A stretch of 64,000 nucleotides of DNA. It comes from Bdellovibrionales bacterium. Its GTDB lineage: Bacteria; Bdellovibrionota; Bdellovibrionia; Bdellovibrionales; Bdellovibrionaceae. The DNA lies in the NCBI GenBank assembly GCA_018266295.1, contig JAFEAQ010000011.1, forward strand, positions 434,001 to 498,000, written 5' to 3'. Below are positions 1-8,144 of this stretch, one piece after another. A program made the translations under genes and the position numbers. Under the pieces are notes generated by a model that was given only the letters and a program-made list of their open reading frames with translations, did not search any database and had not been told where the DNA came from. How positions within the stretch are numbered: the stretch's first letter is position 1; every line of letters begins with the position of its first letter.

Positions 1-308
1 AGAATCCGACGGCGCAGTTAGTGCGCAAGAGTTCCTCTTTCACGGTGGCTTTGAACGAAGATGAGACGGTCCTAGATTTGCGCGGAAAAACTTCTGAAGA
101 CGCGATCGAGGAGCTCGAAGTGGCTCTGGATAAAGCCGTTCAGACCCGCGAAGACCGCTTGAAAATCATCCATGGTCACGGCACCGAGGCCCTGAAAAAA
201 GCCGTGCGAACCTATCTTTCCCGTAGCATCTACGTGAAAAAGTGGAAAGCCGGGGGTCCGGATTCTGGCGGAGACGGCATTACATGGGTGGAGCTCAGCC
301 TTGATTAG
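1..308 (+). CDS. mutS2: MutS2 family protein, C-terminal Smr domain (partial)
   Basis: The reading frame is open from the window edge, so the start lies upstream and only about 102 C-terminal residues are seen. They form a Smr domain: LDLRGKTSEDAIEELE at the front, the hallmark IIHGHGTEALKKAVR in the middle and a GGDGITWVEL end. In MutS2 the Smr domain is the nuclease module at the C-terminus, behind an ATPase core; MutS2 acts on branched DNA and on collided ribosomes. A GTG at position 21 could be misread as a start, but the upstream codons have no stop and read as coding. The gene ends inside the next gene (8-bp overlap). A stand-alone Smr protein cannot be excluded, because the ATPase part is outside the window. 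Confidence 0.85.
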   Translation, partial: NPTAQLVRKSSSFTVALNEDETVLDLRGKTSEDAIEELEVALDKAVQTREDRLKIIHGHGTEALKKAVRTYLSRSIYVKKWKAGGPDSGGDGITWVELSLD

Positions 309-1008
309 ATTTCCGAGTCTTTGCCTTTTGATTTTTGTTTTTGCTAGTCACGCCACTGCAGCGACAGTGCAAAAATACTCTGACAGCATGTCACTGGGGG
401 CGGGTTTCATCTACGTCAACAACAAGCAGCTGGACATGAATAGCGCGATCGACGATGCCAACAACATAGGAGCTGGCGTCCCTAATCTGGGACACGCGTG
501 GGAATTTTACGCCCAATGGACAACGCTCATTCAGTACTCAAATCTGACCTTGATCCTCCGCCCGTCTTACTTTGAGCAGTCAGCGCACAACGGCAGCATC
601 CTTTACAAACTCAGCGGCACAACGATTTTTCCGATTGTACGAATGCACGTAACCGATTTGCCGGGCATGAACTTGTTCATTCAAGGGGGCGTTGGCTACG
701 GAGAACTTCGCGGCGAAATCGACATCAGCAATAAAACTCTTAATTTCAGCGGCAACGGATTGGGAGTTCTCGCCGGTGTCGGCGCTGACACTTGTGTGAG
801 TGACCGCCATTGCTTTAATCTCGAGCTCAACGTACGCAATCTCTCAATCCCTCGCAATACTTCCACGGGAGGCAATTGCGTCAATAGTGGCGATATTCCA
901 GGGATTACTCGTTGCTATGTCGACTCCGAGGTCGAACGCAACTATTCAGATTTAAAAACCAACATGTCAGGCACGCAGATGCTGCTAGGTTATTTTTACC
1001 GCTACTAA
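301..1008 (+). CDS. Secreted barrel-like protein, possible outer membrane protein
   Basis: A 235-residue protein with an N-terminal signal peptide (hydrophobic LCLLIFVFASHATA, cut after ATA). The rest is rich in aromatic and glycine-containing alternating strands (MSLGAGFIYV, LFIQGGVGYGEL, GLGVLAGVGADTC) and ends in the aromatic residues YFYRY, as outer-membrane barrels do. Four cysteines in the C-terminal third could form two disulfides in the periplasm or outside the cell. The start is TTG, overlapping the end of mutS2, with GTGGAG seven bases upstream, so translation is probably coupled. Function is not recognisable; a small OmpW/OmpX-like barrel is the inference. It converges with the next minus-strand gene, 27 bp away. 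Confidence 0.65.
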   Translation: MIRFPSLCLLIFVFASHATAATVQKYSDSMSLGAGFIYVNNKQLDMNSAIDDANNIGAGVPNLGHAWEFYAQWTTLIQYSNLTLILRPSYFEQSAHNGSILYKLSGTTIFPIVRMHVTDLPGMNLFIQGGVGYGELRGEIDISNKTLNFSGNGLGVLAGVGADTCVSDRHCFNLELNVRNLSIPRNTSTGGNCVNSGDIPGITRCYVDSEVERNYSDLKTNMSGTQMLLGYFYRY

Positions 1009-1035
1009 GAACAGACATTTCCGCTGTGCAGTTGA

Positions 1036-1419
1036 TTATTTATTTTTATTGTGTCCAGGAGCATTGGCAGAATTGCCGCGATCGCTATTCTTGGGTGACG
1101 AGACTTTCGCATCTTTATCGCTATTGCCGGAATTTCCGCCAGCGCCCAGAGATGCTCTCTCTGCTTGATCTCTGGGATCGAGGGCCCCTTTACGAGCTTT
1201 TTTCTTCTGAGCCGTCGAGTTTTGCAAGTTGCGTGCTTCCTCAGAAATCTTCGCGCCAAATTGCGAATCCGTTGAACTCTTATGGGCCTGATTAATCTGA
1301 CTGTCAAATTCACTGAGATCTTCTGAAGTCGCAGGTACCAGCGTCTGGGCCATAGACACAGAACTTAAGAAAAGAGCTACGAATGTAGGTATCAGATTTT
1401 TTATCAGAATTTTTCTCAT
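1036..1419 (-). CDS. Small secreted Ser/Asn/Lys-rich protein
   Basis: About 127 residues from the ATG at 1419, chosen because GGGAGA lies five bases upstream; an in-frame ATG 18 bp earlier has no such site. A signal peptide (IPTFVALFLSSVSMA then QT) is followed by a polar, low-complexity, probably disordered chain with many Lys, Ser, Asn and Gly residues, ending APGHNKNK. No family is recognised. It is the last gene of the ECF sigma/anti-sigma operon, 20 bp after the anti-sigma-like gene, and so may be a periplasmic partner or output of that module. This role rests on position only. Confidence 0.6.
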   Translation of the reverse strand: MRKILIKNLIPTFVALFLSSVSMAQTLVPATSEDLSEFDSQINQAHKSSTDSQFGAKISEEARNLQNSTAQKKKARKGALDPRDQAERASLGAGGNSGNSDKDAKVSSPKNSDRGNSANAPGHNKNK

Positions 1420-1439
1420 AACTTCTCCCATAGCCACTT

Positions 1440-2015
1440 CTAGAAAACGACTGAGTTTCCTTGCTTCGCAAACGTGAGCTTCAGTACCTGCTCACGAACC
1501 ACTTCATTTTTCTCATTCAAGAGGCGCACGCGAATACTTTTCTCACCAGAAATATCCGAGGAAACCACAAACGGCAGCTTGCCACGTCCGAGAGCTTTCA
1601 CGCTGACCGGCAAAGTGAGTTTACGCTCTTCACGAATCTCTTTATTTGAAGACACAAAGTGAACGTGCTCTGGAAGTTCGACTTCCGCTTGAGCCACCAT
1701 TTCTTTATCGCTTTGGTTGAAATCAATGTGAATCACATAAGCTTGTTGAGTCAGACCATCGCTTTTCTTTTGCTGAAGCAACTGATAGCTCACAAAGCTC
1801 AAGGTCAAAACGCCGGCCAGAGAAATACCTGAGAGCCACTTCCAAAAAAGCAGCCCCTTCGGAGTGCGTCTCTCACGCCAGTGTGCTAGCACTCGGGTCT
1901 TTAAATACGGCGAAGGCTCAAGAGGAGCCTTCTGAACTCTTGCAAAGAGCTCATGAAGCGCCTTTTGGTCCTGAGAGTCTTCTCGTCCGTGTTCTCGCCC
2001 TTGTTTGTCTGACAT
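1440..2015 (-). CDS. Anti-sigma-factor-like membrane protein
   Basis: About 191 residues. A charged cytoplasmic N-terminus of about 60 residues precedes one membrane helix (LSGISLAGVLTLSFVSYQLL) and a periplasmic domain of about 110 residues with alternating strands. This one-TM layout directly downstream of an ECF sigma gene is the usual one for an anti-sigma factor. The zinc motif HxxxCxxC of ZAS-type anti-sigmas is absent and there are no cysteines, so it would belong to another anti-sigma class or be diverged. The ATG at 2015 is preferred to one at 2021 because AGAGG stands nine bases before it. Sigma inhibition is inferred from context. Confidence 0.6.
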   Translation of the reverse strand: MSDKQGREHGREDSQDQKALHELFARVQKAPLEPSPYLKTRVLAHWRERRTPKGLLFWKWLSGISLAGVLTLSFVSYQLLQQKKSDGLTQQAYVIHIDFNQSDKEMVAQAEVELPEHVHFVSSNKEIREERKLTLPVSVKALGRGKLPFVVSSDISGEKSIRVRLLNEKNEVVREQVLKLTFAKQGNSVVF

Positions 2016-2090
2016 AAGCATCAACCTCTAATATAAAGACGAATCAGCACCGGAAATCGTTTCAACAAAAAGTGTCTTATTTTGAGACTT

Positions 2091-2630
2091 TTAACTCTTT
2101 TTATTTGAGCTGTATTTCTGCATAAATAGCTGGCGGAGACGATGGAGTTTCGATCTGACGGCATCCTCGCTCATACCGGCGTGCTCTCCGGCTTCCTTAT
2201 AGGAGCAGCCACCTAACTCAATAAGCAATAATAGAAAGCGCTCTTCCGGGTCAAAATCGGCTAAAACCTTATGAACAATAACGACCGCTTCCAAATCTGA
2301 GCCCGAGGCCGCTTCTGGCATTTCCTCTTCGGAGACATTTTTCCGGAAAGCCGCACTCCGGGTCAGATCAATATACAAATTTTTAGCGATTTGATAAAGC
2401 CAGCCGACGAAGGTTGCCGGATTCTGCAGTTTGGAAATACTCTCGAGGGCTTTGATGAAAGTTTCCTGGCAAAGGTCTTCAGCAATCTCGCGATTGCGAC
2501 TGAGCAAAAGGCAGAACTTGTATAACGACGCCTGCGTGGCTTCGATCAACTCACCACAGGCTCTCTCATCGCCATTTTGTACCCGCACCACCAAGTCCGT
2601 GAGTTCGGGGGTTTCTTTTGTCTCAGCCAT
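2091..2630 (-). CDS. ECF-type RNA polymerase sigma factor
   Basis: A 179-residue protein with the two ECF domains. Region 2 is at about residues 25-90 and contains AEDLCQETFIKALESI and the -10 recognition helix GWLYQIAKNLYIDLTRS. Region 4 is at about 118-170 with the helix-turn-helix SYKEAGEHAGMSEDAVRSKL. It would direct RNA polymerase to a small regulon, probably an envelope or extracytoplasmic response. AAGGAAA precedes the ATG. It lies 18 bp downstream of the TPR/barrel gene and upstream of the anti-sigma-like gene, all on the minus strand, so the four probably form one operon. The exact ECF group cannot be set from the sequence alone. Confidence 0.93.
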   Translation of the reverse strand: MAETKETPELTDLVVRVQNGDERACGELIEATQASLYKFCLLLSRNREIAEDLCQETFIKALESISKLQNPATFVGWLYQIAKNLYIDLTRSAAFRKNVSEEEMPEAASGSDLEAVVIVHKVLADFDPEERFLLLLIELGGCSYKEAGEHAGMSEDAVRSKLHRLRQLFMQKYSSNKKS

Positions 2631-2648
2631 GCATTTCCTTAGACTCTA

Positions 2649-4151
2649 TCAAAACACATCCCACCCAAGTCCCGCCAGAAGATTTGTGTTATCATAGTTT
2701 TTATCCCGGACGTCGTCACTTCCGAGCGTCGACTTATTCGGGTTGTATTCAGCCAACAAATAAGCCACCCAGCCTTGCGAAAATCCGTAAACGTACTTGA
2801 GCGAAGCGCTCAGCTCATGATCCTGACGATGCTTGTCCCCGGGCAGAGCATTGTTTGTATAATTGCGCTCGAGGTACAGCATCTGCGCGAGCAATGATGA
2901 CGACGACGTAAGACGCCAAAGACCGCGCAGACCCGGCCCTTGATAGTTATGTTGCAATGGCAAGCGCGACCCGTCGGAGTAGACGATGTCCTGAGTCCCG
3001 TCACTTCCTAATAGCCAATAAATCTGCAGAGTCCAAAGGCCCGCACCGTAGCTGAAAAAAGGTCGAACCGAATAAGAGGACCCCGTCAGGTATGAATACG
3101 TATCATTTGTTCCTCTCTGAGAATAAACTTCGAGATCAAAACCGCCGCCCCAGGCGCTTCCTAAAGTTGCGGTCCTTACGAGAGCCCCCGTCTTTTGTGC
3201 GGCAAAAGTTCCGTTCCATATCTCCGCCTGAGTGAACGGAACCAGACCGAACTCAAAAAGGCGGTTTTGATAAACCAACGGCACCTGAAGAGAGTGATTT
3301 TGCGTATTGAGCTCCGGCGCATTGGTCGGATTTTCGTAGTCGAAAAGATAAGAGACCTTTTGCTGCCACGAAGGGCTTTGATAAAAACGATAACTCGCAC
3401 CGATTCCTGCTCGCACAAGCGGGCTTGAAACCGGAGCATAACTTCGCCCTTCCAAATACGCGTTGGTTGTCGTACCCGCAGCAAGATCCAGAAAAAGACC
3501 GTAGGTTTTTGCTGAGGCCTCTAAGGGTTTCAGCGCCGCTACTAAGTCACGAGCCGAAGCTTTGTCTGTCGCCGGTAAATCCGTTGCGGCCGCGACACTT
3601 TTCAAAACCTTCTCTGCTTCGCTGTTTTTATTTTCCTTCATCAGAATCATGCCCAAGAGCAGCTGGGTTTTACTGTCCAGCGGCCGGGGCATTTGCCTTA
3701 CCTGCGCTTCGGCCTGTGCATACATCTCTTGTTGATAGAGCTCTAGAGCATAGTCCGCACGCAAGCCCGGCGGTAGGGATTCACTCTGCATCTCTGCCAG
3801 AGCCTTGCGGGCTCCTTCCGTCTGACCCATCTTCAGCAAAGCTTTGGCTTTATACAGTTTGGCCGCCGGAGTCAGAGGACTCTGAAGCTGAACGACTTTG
3901 TCATAGGAAGCGACAGCCTTGTCGTAGGCACCTGACATAGAAAAGCAGTTACCGATATTAAACCAATAAAGACCTTTTTTCGGCTGCAGCCTCAAGAGCG
4001 CGGTGAGATTGCTGACGCAGGTATTGAAGTCATTTTTTTGATAGGCCTGCATCGCAGTTTTAAACAGGACTCCTTCATTCGGCGCGGCCCAAGCCTGGTC
4101 GGGCCCGAGATTCGAACAAACTAAAAAAAGAAAGAGAACTACTGCTCGCAT
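2649..4151 (-). CDS. TPR protein with C-terminal barrel-like domain
   Basis: About 500 residues with a signal peptide (VVLFLFLVCSNLGPDQAWA, cut before APN). Residues about 30-200 are tetratricopeptide repeats (AYQKNDFNTCVSNLTALLRL, YWFNIGNCFSMSGAYDKAVA). Residues about 215-500 are aromatic, strand-rich repeats (SYSVRPFFSYGAGLWTLQIYWLLG), ending GLGWDVF, typical of an outer-membrane barrel. It probably sits in the outer membrane with TPRs in the periplasm. The ATG at 4151 is preferred to a TTG at 4160, though neither has a strong ribosome site. It heads the operon with the ECF sigma factor, so it could be a surface sensor or the main product under that sigma factor. The combination resembles surface-lipoprotein assembly or polysaccharide export proteins, but no family is certain. 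Confidence 0.65.
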   Translation of the reverse strand: MRAVVLFLFLVCSNLGPDQAWAAPNEGVLFKTAMQAYQKNDFNTCVSNLTALLRLQPKKGLYWFNIGNCFSMSGAYDKAVASYDKVVQLQSPLTPAAKLYKAKALLKMGQTEGARKALAEMQSESLPPGLRADYALELYQQEMYAQAEAQVRQMPRPLDSKTQLLLGMILMKENKNSEAEKVLKSVAAATDLPATDKASARDLVAALKPLEASAKTYGLFLDLAAGTTTNAYLEGRSYAPVSSPLVRAGIGASYRFYQSPSWQQKVSYLFDYENPTNAPELNTQNHSLQVPLVYQNRLFEFGLVPFTQAEIWNGTFAAQKTGALVRTATLGSAWGGGFDLEVYSQRGTNDTYSYLTGSSYSVRPFFSYGAGLWTLQIYWLLGSDGTQDIVYSDGSRLPLQHNYQGPGLRGLWRLTSSSSLLAQMLYLERNYTNNALPGDKHRQDHELSASLKYVYGFSQGWVAYLLAEYNPNKSTLGSDDVRDKNYDNTNLLAGLGWDVF

Positions 4152-4199
4152 GGAACTCAAATAGTAAGAAACTTTTCAGATGAAATACATAAAAAAAAA

Positions 4200-4221
4200 G
4201 AGGATCCATTTCTGGATCCTC
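4200..4221 (-). terminator. Intrinsic terminator of the 4273-4923 lipoprotein gene
   Basis: Perfect 8-bp arms (GAGGATCC and GGATCCTC) surround a 6-nt loop. On the minus strand they are followed by an unbroken run of nine T residues (4191-4199). It lies 50 bp past the stop of the lipoprotein gene and just before the TPR/sigma operon, insulating the two. Confidence 0.85.
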
Positions 4222-4272
4222 TCACACGGGGTCACACACACTACACCTAAGAGCACCTTAGGATTCTGTTAT

Positions 4273-4923
4273 CTATTTCATTTCACCCATCTTCTTTAAA
4301 AGCTCGCTCACTTGAGCATCAGTAACAATTGAAGCATTATGACAAGTGCCTTTGCTGCCAGGAAAGATCTCAGTACACTGGCGGCCAGCATCTGCCTGAG
4401 CCATCGGCGCGCTCGCATCGAGGCTGCAGCTGTGCTGAACAGCGAAGGCGTTAATCAATTTCAAGCAGGCATTCTCAGACATACAGACGCGAACTGAGGT
4501 TGAATTGCCGTGCTGAACAAAGAGCTCATAACTCAAAACAACTTTCTTATTTGGGTGCAACATCTGACACTCAACCAAACCACTGACATCAGTGCCATCT
4601 GAAGTCTTGTCTTTATCCTTACCACCGGCTTGTGGTGGCAGTGATGACGGATCTTTTGGGCCACCTTTTTTATCATCCGGTGTCGCTGTTGGCGCCGGAG
4701 TTGGCGTTGCTGTCGGAGTTGGTTGCACACCGTCCCCTGGAGGCATCAATACTTGTCCATCATCACCTGCTGTATGGCCGTCGTCAGGAATTGCTTCAGC
4801 CTTCAAAACCGCGCCGTCTAAGTCTGAGCTGAAGTGAGTTTGTGAACAGTTTTGATAACCGAACAAAACAACCAACGTAAGGCTCGCAGACGTGAGGTAA
4901 AAAGAAAGCTTATTCCATTTCAT
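4273..4923 (-). CDS. Predicted lipoprotein with Pro/Thr linker
   Basis: A 216-residue protein with an N-terminal hydrophobic segment ending VVLFGYQNCSQ. That is an unusual lipobox, with Asn before the Cys. A disordered linker rich in Pro and Thr (TPTATPTPAPTATP) then leads to a C-terminal domain of about 100 residues with seven or so cysteines (CQML, RVCMSENACL, HSCSL, QCTEI, GTCHN), probably disulfide-bonded in the periplasm or outside. No family is recognised. The last ten residues are charged. It is monocistronic, with its own terminator, and divergent from the lipoprotein at 5196. Confidence 0.7.
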   Translation of the reverse strand: MKWNKLSFYLTSASLTLVVLFGYQNCSQTHFSSDLDGAVLKAEAIPDDGHTAGDDGQVLMPPGDGVQPTPTATPTPAPTATPDDKKGGPKDPSSLPPQAGGKDKDKTSDGTDVSGLVECQMLHPNKKVVLSYELFVQHGNSTSVRVCMSENACLKLINAFAVQHSCSLDASAPMAQADAGRQCTEIFPGSKGTCHNASIVTDAQVSELLKKMGEMK

Positions 4924-5195
4924 GACATTCCCCCTGTTACATGAACTTATATTAGAAAGACGAGGCGCCCGGACGATTCGTTTCCATCTTTTTTAAATAT
5001 TTAAAAAAATGTCAGCCCAAAACGTCACTTTGTTAGGAAAAAGTGCCCCATCCCAAGACGTCTCAAAGAGAGCCATGCCAGCCCCTTCTAAGTGCATGAA
5101 TTCCGATCATAAAACCGCTGTTTCAGAGCGAAACGCTGGCACCCTCGTTGCTCTAATAAAGAGTATCAAACGAATTTTAAACTTAGGGGGATTCA

Positions 5196-5936
5196 ATGAC
5201 GACTCAAACAACACTTAAAACAGCTCTTCTTCTGACAGTTCTTGCGATGCTCACAGCTTGCGGCGCTCAAAACACCGATGTTTCAAGCGACTTCGCCAGC
5301 CGCACACCTGTGACATCAACGACAGTTCAGCCTGTTGGCACAACCGTGTTGTACTGTAATCAAAGATCCAAAGACGGCCTGACTGCAAAGTTGATGGTCT
5401 ATACAGATGCTGCCAACCAAGTTCGTAACGACTATATGAAATTAAAAATCACTCAAATGCCTGCAAGCTTCGGTTCTGGTGACTACATTCAGCTTTTCCG
5501 CTGGCAAGCAAACACTTCAAACACCGTCTACGTAGATCCTACTCCGGTTCAGGCTCGTTTTGAGACTCTGGATGGCCGTTTGATCACGAACTTCTCGTCA
5601 TCTCTTTATTGGAGCCAAGTTTCTGCCATCGCGGCCGCTTGGGGTATTAGCGACGTAAACACCTTCTTCCAAAACGTTCGCTTGGTCGTTGATATCCGCG
5701 ACCCACAAGCTAACTTCGATGCTTTGAAAATCGCGATGTACAACACCAGCAATACGAACACGATCAACATGGATATGTTGCTGCCAGCTTTCGCTGCAAG
5801 CCCAAGCGTTTACGCAAATGATGGCGGCGCGGTTCGTTCCAGCTACTTGCAAAAGCTCCACCCCTTCGCGGCTTACATCAATTCTGGTTACACTCCAGAT
5901 CAATTCCTCAGCATGGGCAGCAGCTATTGCTTCTAG
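5196..5936 (+). CDS. Predicted lipoprotein
   Basis: A 246-residue protein with a clear lipoprotein signal (TALLLTVLAMLTACGAQ; Cys about residue 22). GGGGG stands seven bases before the ATG. The mature part is rich in Ser, Thr, Asn and aromatic residues with alternating strands (FGSGDYIQLFRWQA, VRLVVDIRDPQANFDALKIAMYN) and has two more cysteines (LYCNQ and the terminal SYCF), which may pair. No family is recognised. It overlaps the tail of the following minus-strand gene by 4 bp, giving a convergent pair. Confidence 0.75.
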   Translation: MTTQTTLKTALLLTVLAMLTACGAQNTDVSSDFASRTPVTSTTVQPVGTTVLYCNQRSKDGLTAKLMVYTDAANQVRNDYMKLKITQMPASFGSGDYIQLFRWQANTSNTVYVDPTPVQARFETLDGRLITNFSSSLYWSQVSAIAAAWGISDVNTFFQNVRLVVDIRDPQANFDALKIAMYNTSNTNTINMDMLLPAFAASPSVYANDGGAVRSSYLQKLHPFAAYINSGYTPDQFLSMGSSYCF

Positions 5937-6841
5937 TGCGAACTTTCCTGAACGACTTCTTCAGCCTGAAGATTTTCACCCTGGCGGTAACGATCGACCA
6001 GGGTGTTGTCGTTTGTAGGGAATGAGAACAGCAACGAATGCACATTGCTTGTATCATCCTCTTGGGTGACAACGATGTAGGTTAAATCCTTCACCGTTTC
6101 ATGATCCGGGTATTCCTTGATAAAAGTCACAAGCACATTCCCCTCAAGGTCGTTCTTGCGCCAGATTTCATCGGCATTTTCGATGGTATCTTCGCGGAAA
6201 TCTGCAAAGTCACGGAACTTGGATTGATCAATGTCCTTTTCTCCGCGCACTTTCATCATCGCAATGTAAAGTCCCATCGAGAGCGGGTCCCCCTCGCCGA
6301 GGGCATCTCCGTCGATCGCCCCGTCTTGGACGTATTCGTACTTTTTATCATAAACCAGGTCGCCGCGTTGATAGTTCTGCAGAACGCGGAGGTCTTTGGT
6401 CGGAAAGTGAATAAACACAAAGCTCGGGTAGGATTCTTCGGAGGTCACATAGGCAATCGCCACGTAATGGAAAACCTGGTCCCCCACCTCAAACGAGCGG
6501 ACAAAGTGATGTATCGGCAGCTCCGGGAAGGTCTTCGTGTCTTGCCAAATCTCATCCGGCTCATCCAGGGTGCTTTCGAGGTAGTCTTGAAGCCCCAGTT
6601 GCTCGTCATCGGTAAAGTCCTCTTCAGAGCGGACGGACTGGTACTCCTCTTCGAGGGCGCGGATGTTTTGTTCAAAGTAACCAAACAAATCGGCCTCATT
6701 CTCAAAGATAAGCCCATTTGTTTCGTCTATGATGATGTACTCCTTCTCGGGACTGGACTTCACTGACGTCACTTTTTTGGTGCCGCGAGATTTAGATCTG
6801 CCTTTACTTGCTGTCGACTGTGCTGCTTTTACTTTTGCCAT
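5933..6841 (-). CDS. Cytoplasmic protein with two PBECR2-like repeats
   Basis: A 302-residue protein without signal or membrane segments. A Lys/Ser-rich basic N-terminus (about 30 residues) and an acidic spacer precede two copies of one domain, at about residues 88-167 and 217-293. Both carry xDEIW near the front (EPDEIWQD, NADEIWRK), a central strand pair (VFHYVAIAYVT, KDLTYIVVT) and a C-terminal block F-FPT-D/N followed by YRxG or YQRG. This pattern resembles the PBECR2 fold (Barnase/EndoU/ColicinE5/RelE-like), which is known in phage and toxin settings, but I see no certain catalytic set. Whether it is a nuclease or only a binding fold is open. No immunity partner is apparent nearby. Confidence 0.55.
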   Translation of the reverse strand: MAKVKAAQSTASKGRSKSRGTKKVTSVKSSPEKEYIIIDETNGLIFENEADLFGYFEQNIRALEEEYQSVRSEEDFTDDEQLGLQDYLESTLDEPDEIWQDTKTFPELPIHHFVRSFEVGDQVFHYVAIAYVTSEESYPSFVFIHFPTKDLRVLQNYQRGDLVYDKKYEYVQDGAIDGDALGEGDPLSMGLYIAMMKVRGEKDIDQSKFRDFADFREDTIENADEIWRKNDLEGNVLVTFIKEYPDHETVKDLTYIVVTQEDDTSNVHSLLFSFPTNDNTLVDRYRQGENLQAEEVVQESSH

Positions 6842-6922
6842 TTATTCATTCGCCCCTGTCAGAGTGACTAGACTCATTATCAGTGATTCATCGACAGAGT
6901 CACAAGGTTAAAAACTCCCTCA

Positions 6923-6939
6923 ATGACAAACACTGTCAT
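6923..6939. promoter_or_regulatory. Short inverted repeat, possible operator
   Basis: ATGACA and TGTCAT are separated by 5 nt, in the 173-bp gap upstream of the gene starting at 7015. Six-base arms are short, so it could be chance; no regulator is implied. Confidence 0.25.
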
Positions 6940-7014
6940 GCTTAATGTTTTTGTCTTGCAAGGAGAATTCTTTTTCTTCACCATTTGCTTAAGACCATCG
7001 CAAGGAGGCGGGTT

Positions 7015-7332
7015 TTGTCAATTATCGAAGAAAAAAGCTTGGAGCGCATGGAAGCTCTTCTTTCTCATTCGGCCATGGGTGTGCACGTACTCTTCGACAA
7101 TAAATCCATCGCGGATGTTCTCAGTCAGGTGAAAGACGACAAAGACTTTTACGACTTCAACAAGATGAAGAAAGTCCAAGACGTCATGACGGAGCTGATC
7201 GCGAAACGCACCTACATCGAGAAAGTGGCTTACTTGAAGTCCTTGGAGCAAGAAGCTTACGAAATGGTCGTCCGTGCATATTTCCACATCGTGGAAAATA
7301 CGGCGCGCGCGAACCAGGATTTGGCTCACTAG
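7015..7332 (+). CDS. Small conserved-looking cytoplasmic protein
   Basis: A 105-residue soluble, mostly helical protein with acidic and basic residues mixed (MEALLSHSAMGVHVLFDN, DFYDFNKMKKVQDVMTEL, ending AYFHIVENTARANQDLAH). The start is TTG at 7015 because a strong AAGGAGG lies at 7002-7008 just upstream; a longer frame from 6985 would place that site inside the gene. No family is recognised. Codon use fits its neighbours and the gene looks real. It is monocistronic, followed by a repeat-bearing gap. Confidence 0.7.
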   Translation: MSIIEEKSLERMEALLSHSAMGVHVLFDNKSIADVLSQVKDDKDFYDFNKMKKVQDVMTELIAKRTYIEKVAYLKSLEQEAYEMVVRAYFHIVENTARANQDLAH

Positions 7333-7766
7333 CTCCCCAGGCTCACGTAAATTCTGAAATCTGACTTCAGTGGCCTCTCCTGGGCCGCTTGGAATTATTT
7401 TTCCCCGTTTTTTGTAGAAATCTTCATGTTGGGTTGGCTTTCTTGCTGGCTACCGCACTTCTTTCTCCGTCCGTGAGAATCGAGGACTCTGTCCTCGAGC
7501 TCCAGCTACAGCCGGCCATCGTGGCCGTCTGTCCAACGTACGGTGGAGACAAGTACTGACTGTCGTAGAATTTTCCCCAGTGACACTAGAAGGTCGGCCA
7601 CGATGGCCGAGCTTTCGGGGGTTCGGGGCGCGAGCCCTGATTGCAGGATGCAGGAAGACCTGCGGAGCTATCCCATTAATCCAAACTATTCCAGACACTT
7701 AACCACGATACCTCGACCTTTGGCTAAACTGTTTAAGGAGCATCTCACTCTTTCCGATAAAGACAC
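7333..7766. other. Gene-free stretch holding a dispersed repeat
   Basis: 434 bp with no credible gene. An 82-codon frame from 7543 runs through the repeat and lacks a ribosome site. The centre (7481-7611) is copy A1 of a repeat family also found near 12.6 and 34.5 kb. The last 60 bp probably hold the promoter of the small secreted protein at 7767. Confidence 0.7.
7481..7611 (+). repeat. Dispersed repeat A, copy A1, with stem-loop module
   Basis: Begins CGAGGACTCTGTCCTCGAGC, then after 9 nt the hairpin CGGCCATCGTGGCCG (7513-7527). The tail GTGGAGACAAGTAC (7543-7556) is shared with copy A2. A reverse copy of the hairpin, CGGCCACGATGGCCG, stands at 7595-7609, so the two 15-mers can also pair with each other across 67 bp. 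Copy A3 on the other strand shares the hairpin module with one compensatory base-pair swap. This is a structured intergenic repeat, not a coding remnant that I can identify. Confidence 0.7.
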
Positions 7767-8081
7767 ATGCGAAAGCTTCTCGGCGGTCTGATTTTAAGCA
7801 TCTGCGGTCTTGGCGTGATTGCTCACGCGGAGTATCGCATGTTCACGCTCAAAATCACCAATACCCAGACAAAGGACTATCGCTTGGTCGATAGCACTCT
7901 CGACCCAATTCAATATCCGTACTATCACACCGTGCAAAAAGACGAGATCGTGCAATACACTGATACTTGGCGCTGCTATGGCGACACCGGGGGTTTTAAA
8001 CCGCCGTGCCCGAATCCGAAGCTCAAGCCCGCAGAGGGTTCTGAGCAAAACCAAGGCCCAGCACCGAGCGCGAATCCTTAG
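7767..8081 (+). CDS. Small secreted protein
   Basis: A 104-residue protein with a signal peptide (LLGGLILSICGLGVIAHA, cut before EYR). The mature part carries two cysteines (RCYGDTGG, PPCPNPK) and a Pro-rich, Asn/Gln-rich tail ending PAPSANP. The middle (FTLKITNTQTKDYRLVDSTL) looks like a small strand domain. No family is recognised. The ATG is at 7767, without a strong ribosome site. It lies 64 bp before the coiled-coil/Hsp20 gene and may share a transcript with it. Confidence 0.6.
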   Translation: MRKLLGGLILSICGLGVIAHAEYRMFTLKITNTQTKDYRLVDSTLDPIQYPYYHTVQKDEIVQYTDTWRCYGDTGGFKPPCPNPKLKPAEGSEQNQGPAPSANP

Positions 8082-8144
8082 AGCGTTCCTCTAAAAAATG
8101 CTATTCTAGGAATGAAACGACTTTTCCAGGAAGGAGATGCGTTC

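Noticed and set aside
5009-5218. 69-codon plus-strand frame before the lipoprotein
   Set aside because: No ribosome site, and it overlaps the well-supported lipoprotein start in another frame.
7543-7791. 82-codon frame across repeat copy A1
   Set aside because: Runs through a non-coding repeat, has no ribosome site and overlaps the next gene.
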